A DNA stretch of 35,325 nt from JBBDMX01 sp038241095 (GTDB lineage Bacteria; Planctomycetota; Phycisphaerae; Phycisphaerales; Phycisphaeraceae). The DNA is taken from NCBI GenBank assembly GCA_038241095.1, contig JBBRGB010000007.1, positions 1 to 35,325 of the forward strand. Reading direction: 5' to 3'. This document shows, in pieces, positions 1 to 8,100 of the stretch (the stretch's first letter is position 1; each line of letters opens with the position of its first letter). Below the pieces are notes generated by a model. That model was given only the letters and a program-made list of their open reading frames with translations, was not told where the DNA came from and made no database searches. The translations under genes and the position numbers were made by a program.

Positions 1-80
1 GCCCGGCTTTGTGCTTCCCCCATCCACGCCACCAGTTCCACATCCGACAACCACGGTTGAATCGTCCAATGCCTGCTCAT
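1..80 (-). CDS. 5' end of an unidentified gene, possibly a transposase (partial)
   Basis: The minus strand opens with ATG at 80-78, preceded by GGGAGG about nine bases upstream, and stays open to the window edge. It encodes about 26 residues beginning MSRHWTIQPWLSDVELVAWM. The Trp-rich start followed by a short acidic helix recalls the N-termini of some helix-turn-helix transposases, but I cannot name the family. The ribosome site and start codon lie inside a hairpin (78-99), an arrangement known from transposase genes, and gene remnants follow directly outside. Both points fit an insertion sequence whose right end lies near 100-130. The product is inferred only; that a gene starts here is better supported. 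Confidence 0.45.
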   Translation of the reverse strand, partial: MSRHWTIQPWLSDVELVAWMGEAQSR

Positions 81-99
81 CGGGATACACCTCCCGATG
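78..99 (-). promoter_or_regulatory. Hairpin covering ribosome site and start codon
   Basis: CATCGGGA and TCCCGATG form an 8-base perfect stem with a six-base loop. On the minus strand the stem contains both the GGGAGG ribosome site and the ATG of the gene running off the left edge. Such a structure would limit translation. It is seen directly; regulation is inference. Confidence 0.5.
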
Positions 100-130
100 C
101 CTATCGACATTACTATACGTATGACATTAA

Positions 131-334
131 ATTGGTATCACAACCGAACTGCTGGAACTGTTGTGGGTTCTGGAGGCGACGGTGGCGGAATATCCGAGCA
201 TGGCGAAACTGCTGGGTCGGGTAGTCAAAAGCGAGTGTTTCAAGGCTGATGAACTACCGGCCGTGCCCGATGAAATGCGAGACCCTCCCAAGAAGCGGAG
301 CGCGAATCTGTTCGACCTGGAGGCTTCGCAATGA
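131..334 (+). pseudogene. C-terminal remnant, possibly of a restriction-modification protein
   Basis: An open frame without a start codon reads IGITTELLELLWVLEATVAE, continues through SECFKADELPAVPDEMRDPP, and ends NLFDLEASQ followed by TGA at 332-334. It is bounded upstream by a stop at 128-130. The sequence has normal protein character and recalls the extreme C-termini of some adenine-methylase restriction proteins. That match is from memory and weak. No ribosome site or start lies in frame, so this is a gene tail cut off by whatever inserted to its left. Together with the next entry it marks the left edge as decayed. Confidence 0.4.
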
Positions 335-383
335 CAGGATCTCCAATGTTTCATGCCTCAATGCGGCGAAGCAACCTTCGGCG

Positions 384-521
384 GGCGACATCAAGTTCCA
401 CCTCGGTGGCCGCTTCCTGCCCCTGCGCGACGACATCAGTTCAGTCGCCTACTGGTACCAAACCCTCCCCACCCAACCCTTCCCCCCACTCCCCGCCCGC
501 GATGATCTGGAGATCATCTGA
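384..521 (+). pseudogene. C-terminal remnant of a DUF2961 / GH172-type protein
   Basis: The frame ends with GDIKFHLGGRFLPLRDDISS, then VAYWYQTLPTQPFPPLPARD and a TGA at 519-521. The SSVAYWYQ motif followed by proline-rich PFPPLP is the hallmark end of DUF2961 (glycoside hydrolase family 172) proteins. The rest of the domain, several hundred residues, is missing: upstream sequence in this frame reads as noise and overlaps the preceding remnant. I therefore call a truncated pseudogene. The family assignment rests on one short but distinctive motif. Confidence 0.5.
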
Positions 522-702
522 AACGCGGTGGGAGTGATGCGCTTTCCACTTACTGCCGGGAGCATAATGGTTGGACATCGTCGTCCGCAGCGTGCCGGAC
601 GTGCTCTTCCCACAAGTAATTTCGCGTAATATCTGGCCGGCGCTGCGCGCCGCTGTGATCCCGATTGAGGGCTTGGGAAATTGCGCGTCAAAGACTCAAG
701 CC

Positions 703-1533
703 TCAATCCTTCCTGATCCACTTGGCAAATCGCCGCACTTCCGAAAAACCCAGCTTTTCATACAGCCGCGAGGCGGGGGTGTTGGGCAGGCATTCGAGAA
801 TGACGCTGCCGACTTGCGCCCGGGTGGCGTGATCCAGAACGTGACCAAGCAGCGCGGTGGCCACGCCCCGTCCGCTGTAGTCAGGCAGAGTCTGCACGTT
901 GTCGATGACGCCGATGTCACCGAGGTTGACGAGCGTCGCTTGGCCGACGATCTGGCCGTCAATGCGGGCGACGAAGGCTTCGAGTCGGGGTTCGTCGAGA
1001 TGGTCGAGAAACGTCGCGGTCAATTGCGCCGTCAAAGCGTCATCCCCATTGAAAGTCGGTCGAATGAGGGTTTCGTGGAACGCGCGCAGATCACGTTGCA
1101 CCGCCCGCGCCGGCACGATCTGCATTGCCGGTGCCGCTTGCGTTGGTGACACCCGCCGCGACAAAAGCATTAGCGCCGCCTCTTGACCTCGCGTGTAGCC
1201 CGCCTCCTCCGCGGCCTTGACCAAATCCACGGGCCAGTCCGCATTATGAGCTTGCAGAAAAGCGCAGGCGACCCCGGTCTGATCGAAATGTTCACGCAGT
1301 TCGCCCAGCACGTCGGTGGCCGTCGTTCCCGTGGGCACATGCACCTCGGCGGCGAAGTTGCAGATGTGAACCTCCGGCCGGGCCGTGTTGATAAACGCCG
1401 TCGCCCCCGCCAGCGTGGTCTCCGTCGCGGCCGTCCGCGCCAGAATCACGTCCGCCCGCTTGATGGCGCGCACCAAGGCCGCGGCGCTATGTCCCGCTCC
1501 ACCCGACAAAGTCGTCACAATCGGCAATTCCAT
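703..1533 (-). CDS. GNAT-family N-acetyltransferase
   Basis: About 276 residues. The C-terminal half carries the acetyl-CoA binding region of the GNAT fold: TLPDYSGRGVATALLGHVLD at about residues 215-234, with GRGVAT as the R/Q-x-x-G-x-G/A variant, then the closing strand and helix ending in RLYEKLGFSEVRRF. The N-terminal half (residues 1-130) is not GNAT-like in any way I recognise. The substrate is unknown. Two close ATGs, at 1542 and 1533, are possible starts and neither has a good ribosome site. A TACAAT hexamer at 1546-1541 would place transcription start almost on the 1533 ATG, so a leaderless message is possible. The gene is divergent from leuD. Confidence 0.75.
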   Translation of the reverse strand: MELPIVTTLSGGAGHSAAALVRAIKRADVILARTAATETTLAGATAFINTARPEVHICNFAAEVHVPTGTTATDVLGELREHFDQTGVACAFLQAHNADWPVDLVKAAEEAGYTRGQEAALMLLSRRVSPTQAAPAMQIVPARAVQRDLRAFHETLIRPTFNGDDALTAQLTATFLDHLDEPRLEAFVARIDGQIVGQATLVNLGDIGVIDNVQTLPDYSGRGVATALLGHVLDHATRAQVGSVILECLPNTPASRLYEKLGFSEVRRFAKWIRKD

Positions 1534-1554
1534 AAGCCGCATTGTAAGCCACGC

Positions 1555-1560
1555 TATACT
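1555..1560 (+). promoter_or_regulatory. Possible -10 element for leuD
   Basis: TATACT lies 62 bases before the leuD start, in the short divergent gap. No convincing -35 hexamer sits at the right spacing, so this is tentative. Confidence 0.3.
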
Positions 1561-1622
1561 TGCGAACTCGACACAAAGCCCCAAACTTCAAAAACGCATT
1601 CCCCGCACACGGAAAAACCATC

Positions 1623-2183
1623 ATGGCCAGCATCCGCGGCAAAGCCTTCGTCCTGGGCGATGACATCGACACCGATCAGATCATTCCCGCCGAGTACCTT
1701 TCCTACAACCCCAGTGACCCTGAGGAACGCAAGTACTTCGGCATGTACGCCATGGTCGGCGTGCCAAAAACCCAGTCCGGCCTGCCCAAGGGCAATCTCC
1801 GCTTCGTGCCCGAAGGCGAGTACAAGTCGTCCTACACCGTGGTCATCGGCGGCAAGAACTTCGGCTGCGGCTCCTCCCGCGAACACGCTCCCTTGGCCAT
1901 CGCCGAGGCCGGCGCCAAGGTCGTCGTCGCCGAGTTTTACGCCCGCATCTTCTATCGCAACTGCGTCAACGGCGGATACCTGCTGCCCTGCGAATCGACC
2001 CAACGACTCGTCGAGGAAATCCAGACCGGCCAGGATGTCGAAGTCGATATCGACGGCGGGAAACTCACCAACCACACCACGGGCAAAACCTACGACCTGC
2101 GGCCCTTGGGCGATGTCAAGCCCATCGTCGATGCCGGCGGCGTCTTCGCCTACGCCCGACAGACCGGCATGTTGGCCAAGTGA
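1623..2183 (+). CDS. leuD: 3-isopropylmalate dehydratase small subunit (LeuD/HacB type)
   Basis: A 186-residue protein of the swivel-domain family that pairs with an iron-sulfur large subunit to isomerise 2- to 3-isopropylmalate in leucine synthesis. Signature parts: GDDIDTDQIIPAEYL near residues 13-27, the GKNFGCGSSREHAP loop near 78-91, and NCVNGGYLLPC near 116-126. The compact size and GDDIDTDQI opening fit the archaeal-type LeuD/HacB group, so a homoaconitase-like role cannot be excluded. The start at MASIRGK matches the family N-terminus; the frame is open upstream but the extra residues are not family-like. No leuC is in the window. The thioredoxin-like gene begins 25 bases downstream, suggesting one transcript. 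Confidence 0.9.
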   Translation: MASIRGKAFVLGDDIDTDQIIPAEYLSYNPSDPEERKYFGMYAMVGVPKTQSGLPKGNLRFVPEGEYKSSYTVVIGGKNFGCGSSREHAPLAIAEAGAKVVVAEFYARIFYRNCVNGGYLLPCESTQRLVEEIQTGQDVEVDIDGGKLTNHTTGKTYDLRPLGDVKPIVDAGGVFAYARQTGMLAK

Positions 2184-2208
2184 CCAGTGACAAATAAGGA
2201 ACGCGATC

Positions 2209-2778
2209 ATGGACGCCGGTTATCTCCAAGAGAAACACCAGGCCGGGCTTTCCTACGCCGATTACATGGCGACGGGCAAGCCTGAGCAGCAAGCCAACTG
2301 GCAACGCATTTACGATCAGGCGGCTCTGACACCCGACCAAACGCAACTCGTCGCGGGCTTCACCCGCAAGATCAACGTCATCGGCCTTTCGGGCATCTGG
2401 TGCGGCGACTGCGTGCAGCAAGGCCCGCTCATTCAACGCATTGCCGAGGCCAACCCGACCGTTATCGACTTCCGCTGGTTGGATCGTGACGCCCACGCCG
2501 ACTTGCAGAAGAAGGTCGCCATCAACGCCGGCCAGCGCGTGCCGGTGCTGATCTTCTGTGCCGAGGATTACGAACTCTGCGGCTGGTACGGCGACCGGGT
2601 GCTGGCCCGCTACCGCGCCATGGCGCAAAAGCAACTGGCCGGCGCCTGTCCCCTGCCTGGCGCGGCCGTGGCCCAGGATGAGCTTCACGCCACCCTCGCT
2701 GACTGGCTCGACGAGTTTGAACGCGTACACCTGATGCTCCGCCTCAGCGCGCGTCTGCGGCAGATGCACGGGGATTGA
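2209..2778 (+). CDS. Thioredoxin-fold family protein with WCGDC motif
   Basis: A 189-residue cytoplasmic protein (no signal peptide). An N-terminal helical part is followed by a thioredoxin-like core: INVIGLSGIWCGDCVQQGPL near residues 55-74 holds the active-site pattern W-C-G-D-C, and RVPVLIFC supplies the cis-proline strand. The CGDC variant occurs in a thioredoxin group of uncertain partner proteins and usually implies a redox role. A ribosome site (AAGGAA) precedes the ATG. It lies 25 bases after leuD, so co-transcription is likely, although a link to leucine synthesis is only speculation. Two hairpin repeats follow the stop codon. Confidence 0.8.
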   Translation: MDAGYLQEKHQAGLSYADYMATGKPEQQANWQRIYDQAALTPDQTQLVAGFTRKINVIGLSGIWCGDCVQQGPLIQRIAEANPTVIDFRWLDRDAHADLQKKVAINAGQRVPVLIFCAEDYELCGWYGDRVLARYRAMAQKQLAGACPLPGAAVAQDELHATLADWLDEFERVHLMLRLSARLRQMHGD

Positions 2779-2812
2779 CAACCCACCGCGATACGCAATC
2801 GAAATTTTCAAA

Positions 2813-2852
2813 CCCACAGAGGAGACGCCGCTTTGGGCAGCTCTTCTGTGGG
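2813..2852 (-). repeat. Hairpin repeat family A, copy 1 (reverse orientation)
   Basis: Outer arms CCCACAGA and TCTGTGGG enclose GCTTTGGG, the reverse complement of the CCAAAGC core of the other copies. It begins 35 bases after the thioredoxin-like stop codon. Confidence 0.7.
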
Positions 2853-2880
2853 ATGCTCACGGATGACAATCGCAACCCAT

Positions 2881-2916
2881 CCCACGGAAGCCGTCCGAAG
2901 CGACGGCATCCGTGGG
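2881..2916 (+). repeat. Hairpin repeat family A, copy 2
   Basis: Outer arms CCCACGGA and TCCGTGGG enclose an inner stem GCCGTC/GACGGC with loop CGAAGC. It is flanked by CATC upstream and CTTG downstream, as in copies 3 and 4. It lies 26 bases before pdxJ. Confidence 0.75.
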
Positions 2917-2942
2917 CTTGCAGGACTCACTAAACTGTTGCC

Positions 2943-3674
2943 ATGATCCAACTGGGCATGAATATCGACCACGTGGCCACGCTGCGGCAGGCGCGGCGAA
3001 CCTACGAACCCGATCCGCTCTGGGCGGCGGTCGAAGCGCAACTCGCCGGGGCCGACGCCATCACCATGCACCTGCGCGAGGATCGCCGACACATTCAGGA
3101 CGACGATGTCCGTCGAGTGCGCGAGGCCTGCCACATACGCTTGAACCTTGAAATGGCGGCCACCGCGGAAATGGTGGGCATCGCCCGCAAGCTCAAGCCC
3201 CACATGGCGACGCTGGTGCCCGAAGGTCGGCTGGAAGTCACCACCGAAGGCGGCTTGGACGTGGCTGGCCAGTTGATGGCCTTGAAGGATGTGGTGGGGC
3301 GGTTGCATGACGCGGGTGTCTCCGTCAGCGCCTTTATTGACGCCGAGGCCCGGCAGGTCGATGCCGCGGCGGTGGCGGGGTTTGATTTTTGCGAGCTTCA
3401 CACCGGGCCTTACGCCGCAGCCTATTACAAGGACGCCGGCCGGTCGGGCGGCGCGTGGACGGCGCAACTTGAACGCCTGGCGCAGGCCGGGCGGCGAATC
3501 GTCGAAGCGGGCATGATCTTCAACGCCGGCCACGCCCTGAATTACGTCAACGTTTCTCCCGTCGCGGCCCTGGCGGACCTGCGCGAGCTGCACATCGGCC
3601 ACAGCATCATCAGCCGGGCCGTCTTCGTGGGCCTGCGGCAAGCGATCCATGAAATGAAGGCTTTGCTGGCTTGA
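2943..3674 (+). CDS. pdxJ: Pyridoxine 5'-phosphate synthase
   Basis: A 243-residue TIM-barrel enzyme condensing 1-deoxyxylulose 5-phosphate with 3-amino-2-oxopropyl phosphate to give pyridoxine 5'-phosphate, the last step of the DXP-dependent vitamin B6 route. Family features are clear: NIDHVATLRQARRT at residues 6-19, DAITMHLREDRRHI, RLNLEMAAT, VTTEGGLDV, GFDFCELHTGPYA and NAGHALNY near the C-terminus. Length is normal and the product looks complete. The upstream ribosome site is weak. Two family A hairpins sit in the gap before it, and an ACGAAG-type repeat arm follows 28 bases after the stop. Confidence 0.97.
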   Translation: MIQLGMNIDHVATLRQARRTYEPDPLWAAVEAQLAGADAITMHLREDRRHIQDDDVRRVREACHIRLNLEMAATAEMVGIARKLKPHMATLVPEGRLEVTTEGGLDVAGQLMALKDVVGRLHDAGVSVSAFIDAEARQVDAAAVAGFDFCELHTGPYAAAYYKDAGRSGGAWTAQLERLAQAGRRIVEAGMIFNAGHALNYVNVSPVAALADLRELHIGHSIISRAVFVGLRQAIHEMKALLA

Positions 3675-3701
3675 TTTTTCCGATGGTAAAGAAGACAGGT
3701 T

Positions 3702-3732
3702 GAACACGAAGACACCAAGACACGAAGGAAGG
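3702..3732 (+). repeat. ACGAAG-type repeat arm (family E)
   Basis: One arm of the dispersed repeat that starts GAACACGAAGACAC and ends CACGAAGGAAGG. Its last bases double as the ribosome site of the next gene, whose ATG is at 3741. Confidence 0.8.
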
Positions 3733-3740
3733 TAAAGATC

Positions 3741-4817
3741 ATGAAAAAAGGACCTCGCATGTCACGGCGATTCCTCTTTGCGATTCATTTGAGCGTGTTG
3801 GCGCTGGTGGGCTTGATGCTCTTGCCGGCCAGTGCCATCGCGCAATCACATGATGAAACCGTCACCGCCGCGGCCAGTGTTGAAAAAGGCCGCCCCATCG
3901 AGTGGCGCAAGATGATCAAGCCCGATGACCGCATCCTTTTTCTCGGCGACGAGATCACCCAGCAGGGCTTTTACACCCGTGCCGTGGCCGATGCCTTCTT
4001 GACATTGATGCCCAAGGGCGATCTTCGCGTCTTCAACGGCGGCAAGGACGGCGCGACCACCGCCAGCGCCCTTAAAGATGTCGAAGAACTGTTGGCGATG
4101 ACCAAACCCACCGTGGTCTTCATTCAACTCGGCCTCAACGACGCCATGCCCAAGGAAGGCCAAGCCGACACCTCGCCAGCAAGTGTTGCACAAGATTTCC
4201 ACAAAAACCTCACAGCCTTGGTCGAGCGCCTGCAACAGTCCTCCGACCTCCGCGAGATCATCATCCTCGGTCCCGCGGCTGTGCAGTCGGGCATGGATGT
4301 CAACCTCGACAGCCTCAACTTCAACGACCGCCTGGCGAAGATCAGTGACGCCGGGCTGGCGGTGGCGGCGGAGCGCAAGGTGAGTTTCATCGACCTCTTC
4401 CCCCACACGCACTACGTCTTTGAAAAGGTGGACAAGAACCTGCAAGACCCGCTGACGTTGCGCGGTCGTGTGCCTTCGGAAGAGGCGCACATCATCATCG
4501 CCAGCATCATTTTGAAAGGTCTGGGCGTGACGGAAAAAGAGTTGGAACCGTTGGGCTGGTCGCCGCTGCCGAGCCGGAAAATGGGGCGGATTCGCACGGC
4601 CTTGGCATTGCGACTCGAGCCGCCGAGCGTGGAGGCGGGGCGGTTGTCCAACGAAGTTTACGAAGCCTTGCGTGCCCATGACGAGGCGTTTTTCAAGGCC
4701 TGGCGTTTGGCGGGCAAGTCGCCCTCGACCCCGAGCCGGGAGATGGCCATGACCGCCGCCGTTGGCGCTTGGAGCCGCGTGCGAAAGCATGTGGCGGAGA
4801 ATTACGGCAAGCCGTGA
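3741..4817 (+). CDS. Secreted SGNH/GDSL-like protein lacking the usual nucleophile
   Basis: A 358-residue exported protein: a hydrophobic signal segment near residues 10-34 ends at ASAIAQ. The rest has the SGNH hydrolase layout. Block I is FLGDEITQ near 67-74, block II is FNGGKDG, block III is LGLND, and the block V region reads SEEAH. In active SGNH enzymes block I is GDS and block V is DxxH. Here glutamate replaces the catalytic serine and glutamate also stands in the aspartate position, while the oxyanion-hole glycine and asparagine are kept. This suggests a binding protein or altered chemistry. The ribosome site GAAGGAAGG comes from the adjoining repeat. A second in-frame ATG lies at 3759. 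Confidence 0.75.
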   Translation: MKKGPRMSRRFLFAIHLSVLALVGLMLLPASAIAQSHDETVTAAASVEKGRPIEWRKMIKPDDRILFLGDEITQQGFYTRAVADAFLTLMPKGDLRVFNGGKDGATTASALKDVEELLAMTKPTVVFIQLGLNDAMPKEGQADTSPASVAQDFHKNLTALVERLQQSSDLREIIILGPAAVQSGMDVNLDSLNFNDRLAKISDAGLAVAAERKVSFIDLFPHTHYVFEKVDKNLQDPLTLRGRVPSEEAHIIIASIILKGLGVTEKELEPLGWSPLPSRKMGRIRTALALRLEPPSVEAGRLSNEVYEALRAHDEAFFKAWRLAGKSPSTPSREMAMTAAVGAWSRVRKHVAENYGKP

Positions 4818-5139
4818 GCCAGCGCTGGCCCGTGAAAAGCAACCGCCACCCCGCAGCACGCGGCCCTTGGCTTACGAAAAAAAGCGAACCCGCCCAGAGC
4901 CTGGAGACCCCTTCGGTAACCGGGCCTCGCGTCGGATAAACGCTTTGGGTAAACTGGGAAAGCGTCCGGTAATGGCGGCGACTTGCAGAGCGTAATGCCG
5001 CTAACTAGACTGGCGGCACTCTTGACCGTGGGCGTCAGCCCCAATTGGTTGCGTCGAAATGATCCATACCCTCTGTTCTTTGGACTCCACGCGCTCTTGC
5101 CGCTCTTCGCGGCGGACGTCAACTCCAAGGAGATCAACC
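4818..5139. other. Intergenic leader before the secretin gene
   Basis: No gene seen. Several inverted repeats suggest a folded leader: ACGCTTT/AAAGCGT around 4939-4963 and GCCGC/GCGGC around 5000-5021. The upstream part has a run of A (4878-4884). I compared it with known cyclic-di-GMP and cobalamin riboswitch patterns and found no convincing match. Confidence 0.35.
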
Positions 5140-8100
5140 TTGCTCCAACGTCGTACCCTCCACGGCCTCTTCCTCGGCACCGGCCTTTTCCTGAGCGCTA
5201 CGCTGTGCTCAAGCAATGCCTTTGCCGCCGACCCCACCGCTGCCGAGCTCTACCAGCAGGGCATGGCCCAGTATGAGCAGGGCAACATCGAAGCGGCGCG
5301 GCAATCGCTCCGCCGCGTCGATATCATGCAACTGACCAAAGACCAGCGCATGTCTTGGTCCAAGACCTTGCAGGACATCGACCGCCAAGCCGGCGCTCCG
5401 GCTGGCGAAGCCAAGCCCGCCGCCGAGGCCAAGGCCGTTGAAGCCAAGGCCGCCGCCGCTCCCGCGGTGGACGCCCAGGCTTCGCAGCGCCGCCTGCTTG
5501 ACGGCGCAATGGCCGACCTCGACGCCGGTCGCAACGCCCAGGCCCAGGCCAAGCTCCAACAGATCAAAGCCAGTGGCGTGGACCTCGGCTGGTTCGACAA
5601 CCAGCGTGTGGATCGCGCCTTGGCACGCGCCGCCGAGCAACGCTTGGCAGCCGGCCAAGTCGAAGCCCCGGCAGCCCCGGTAGCGCCCGCCGCCCCGGAA
5701 GCCGTCGCCGCCCCCGCTGCGCCGGTCGCCCCTCCGGCCGTCGCCGTCATCGAACCGGTCCGCCCGGTCAATGGCGAGATGCCCACCTTCCGTTCGCAGA
5801 CCCCGGTGATCGAGTCAGCCCCGGTCGTGGAAGCCGGCCCCGCCATCGCGCAGGCTCCGGATCAGACTCCGGCCCCGGCACCGGAAGTCAAGCCCGCCCC
5901 GGCCGCTCCGGCGCAGGCCACGCCCGCCGTGCCCGTGGCCACCCAAGTGGACGCTCCCGCAGGCCGCTTTGAGCCTTCCACGCCCGCCCCCGTGGCCCGC
6001 GTGGAAACGCCCGTCGTCGCCCCGGAAGTTGCTCCCGCCCCTGCCCCCGAAGTCGCCCCGGCCCCGGCCCAAAGCGATGTCATGGCCCAAGCCATGAAGC
6101 TTTACGCCCAGCAGAAACTCGCCGAAGGTCGTGAGGCCGAGGCCCGTGGCCAGAACCTCTCGGCCGTGCAGTCCTACGAGCAGGGCCTGACCTACGACCC
6201 GCAGAACGCCGAACTCCAAGCGGCCTTGGATCACGCCCGCGCCGCCTCCACGACCTCCACCGCCGTGGCCCCGCCCGGCATCCTCGAACGTACCTTGGGC
6301 GCGCAAAACGTCCTGGCTGAGGCGACCGTTTCCGAGTTCAACGCCACCCTGGCCAAGGCCGAGGAACAACTCGCGGCCAACAATTTCGTCGCCGCCCGCG
6401 ATTCCGCCGAGCAGGCCAAACTCATCCTCGACCGTCGCCAGAATCAACTCGCCCCGGCCACCCTCGATGAGCTTCGCGCCAAGGCGACCAACGTCTCGGC
6501 CCGCATCGCCACCGCCCAGCAGACCTACGACGCCACCCAGCGTGCCGAAACCGCCCGTACCCAGGCGGTTGCCGAAGTCCAAGCCCGCCGCGACTTGCGC
6601 ATGGCGCAGGATGATCAGATCCAGTCCCTCCTGCTTCGCGCCGCGGCCCTTCGCCGCGAGCAGAAGTACGAGGAGTCGCTTCAGTACCTCAACCAAGCCC
6701 TCTTCCTCGATCCTACCAACATCGCCGCCCAGGCCATGAAGGAAATGATCGAGGACACCATGCTCTACGTGAAGTTCCGCAAGGTCGAGCGCAACCGCTC
6801 CTTAAAAATGGCCCAGCAGAGCTTGGACAACTACGAGGCCACCACGCCCTACAACGAGTTGATGGGTTATCCCGCCGAGTGGCCTGAAATCACCTACAAC
6901 CGTCTGCGTTCACTCAACCAGGATCAAGGCGAGACGGAAGTCAACCGCCGCGTCGGCCAGCGCTTGAAGGAACCGGTGCCCATCAACTTCGAAGGCAACC
7001 GCTTGGTCAACGTGATTGATTATCTGCGCAACACCACGGGCCTGCCCTTTGACGTCAACTGGACGGCCTTGGAAAACGCCGGTGTGGAGCAGGACAAGCA
7101 GATCACCCTGCAACTGCCCAACATTCCCGCCGACGTGGCCCTGCAGCGCGTGCTGGCGCAGGCCTCCTCCACGGCCACCAGCCCCATCACCTACAACATC
7201 ATTGATGGCATCGTCACCGTCTCCACCCAGGATGACCTGACCAAGAACACCGAAACGCGGGTTTTTGACATCCGCGACTTGCTGGTCAACATCCCCAACT
7301 ATTCCAGCGCCCCGAACTTCGACCTCACCGAAGCCTTGAGCAGTGAAAACGCCACGGGCGGCGGTGGCGGCGGTGGCGGCGGCGGTGGCCTCTTCGGCAA
7401 CAACAACAACGACGCCGCGAATCAACCCACCGGCCCTGGCCGCGGGGAAATGATCGCCAACTTGAACGAACTGATCCAGACCAGCGTCGGCGATCAGAAC
7501 GACTGGCTCATCCGCGGCCACAGCATCCGCGAACTCAACGGCAACCTCATCGTCAAGACCAACGTCCAGAACCACCGCCAGATCATCCAACTGCTCACGC
7601 AGCTTCGTGAAACCCGCGCCATGCAGATTCACGTCGAGGCGCGATTCCTGCTGGTCGATCAGAACTTCATCGAGGAAGTCGGCGTGGACCTCGACTTGGC
7701 CCAAGACCTGCCCGGCAGCTTCTCGCCCATCCGCATCTCCAACGACACCGTCGGCCTGGCCGCCCGGCCCGGCACCGGGATGCCCGGCAGCTTCGGAACC
7801 GCGACTTCCATCGTCGGCGGACTGGCGCAGATGACCCCCGGCATCGGCTACGGCAGCCGCGGCAACTCACTGGACCTCGGCTTCTCCTACATCGACGACT
7901 TCCAAGTCAACTTCCTGCTCAAGGCCACCCTGGCCAAGCGCAACTCGATCTCCCTGACGGCCCCGCGCGTCACCTTCTTCAACGGCCAACGCGCTTATGT
8001 GCTCGTCGCCACACAGTTCGCCTTCGTCAGCGACCTGACACCCATTCCCGACTCCATCGGCTTTGACCCGACTTTGAGCATCATCTCCTCCGGTGTGGTG

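Noticed and set aside
4890..5020. Cyclic-di-GMP (GEMM) or cobalamin riboswitch before the secretin gene
   Set aside because: Short pieces such as GGTAACCGGG look similar, but the conserved loops and their order do not match either class.
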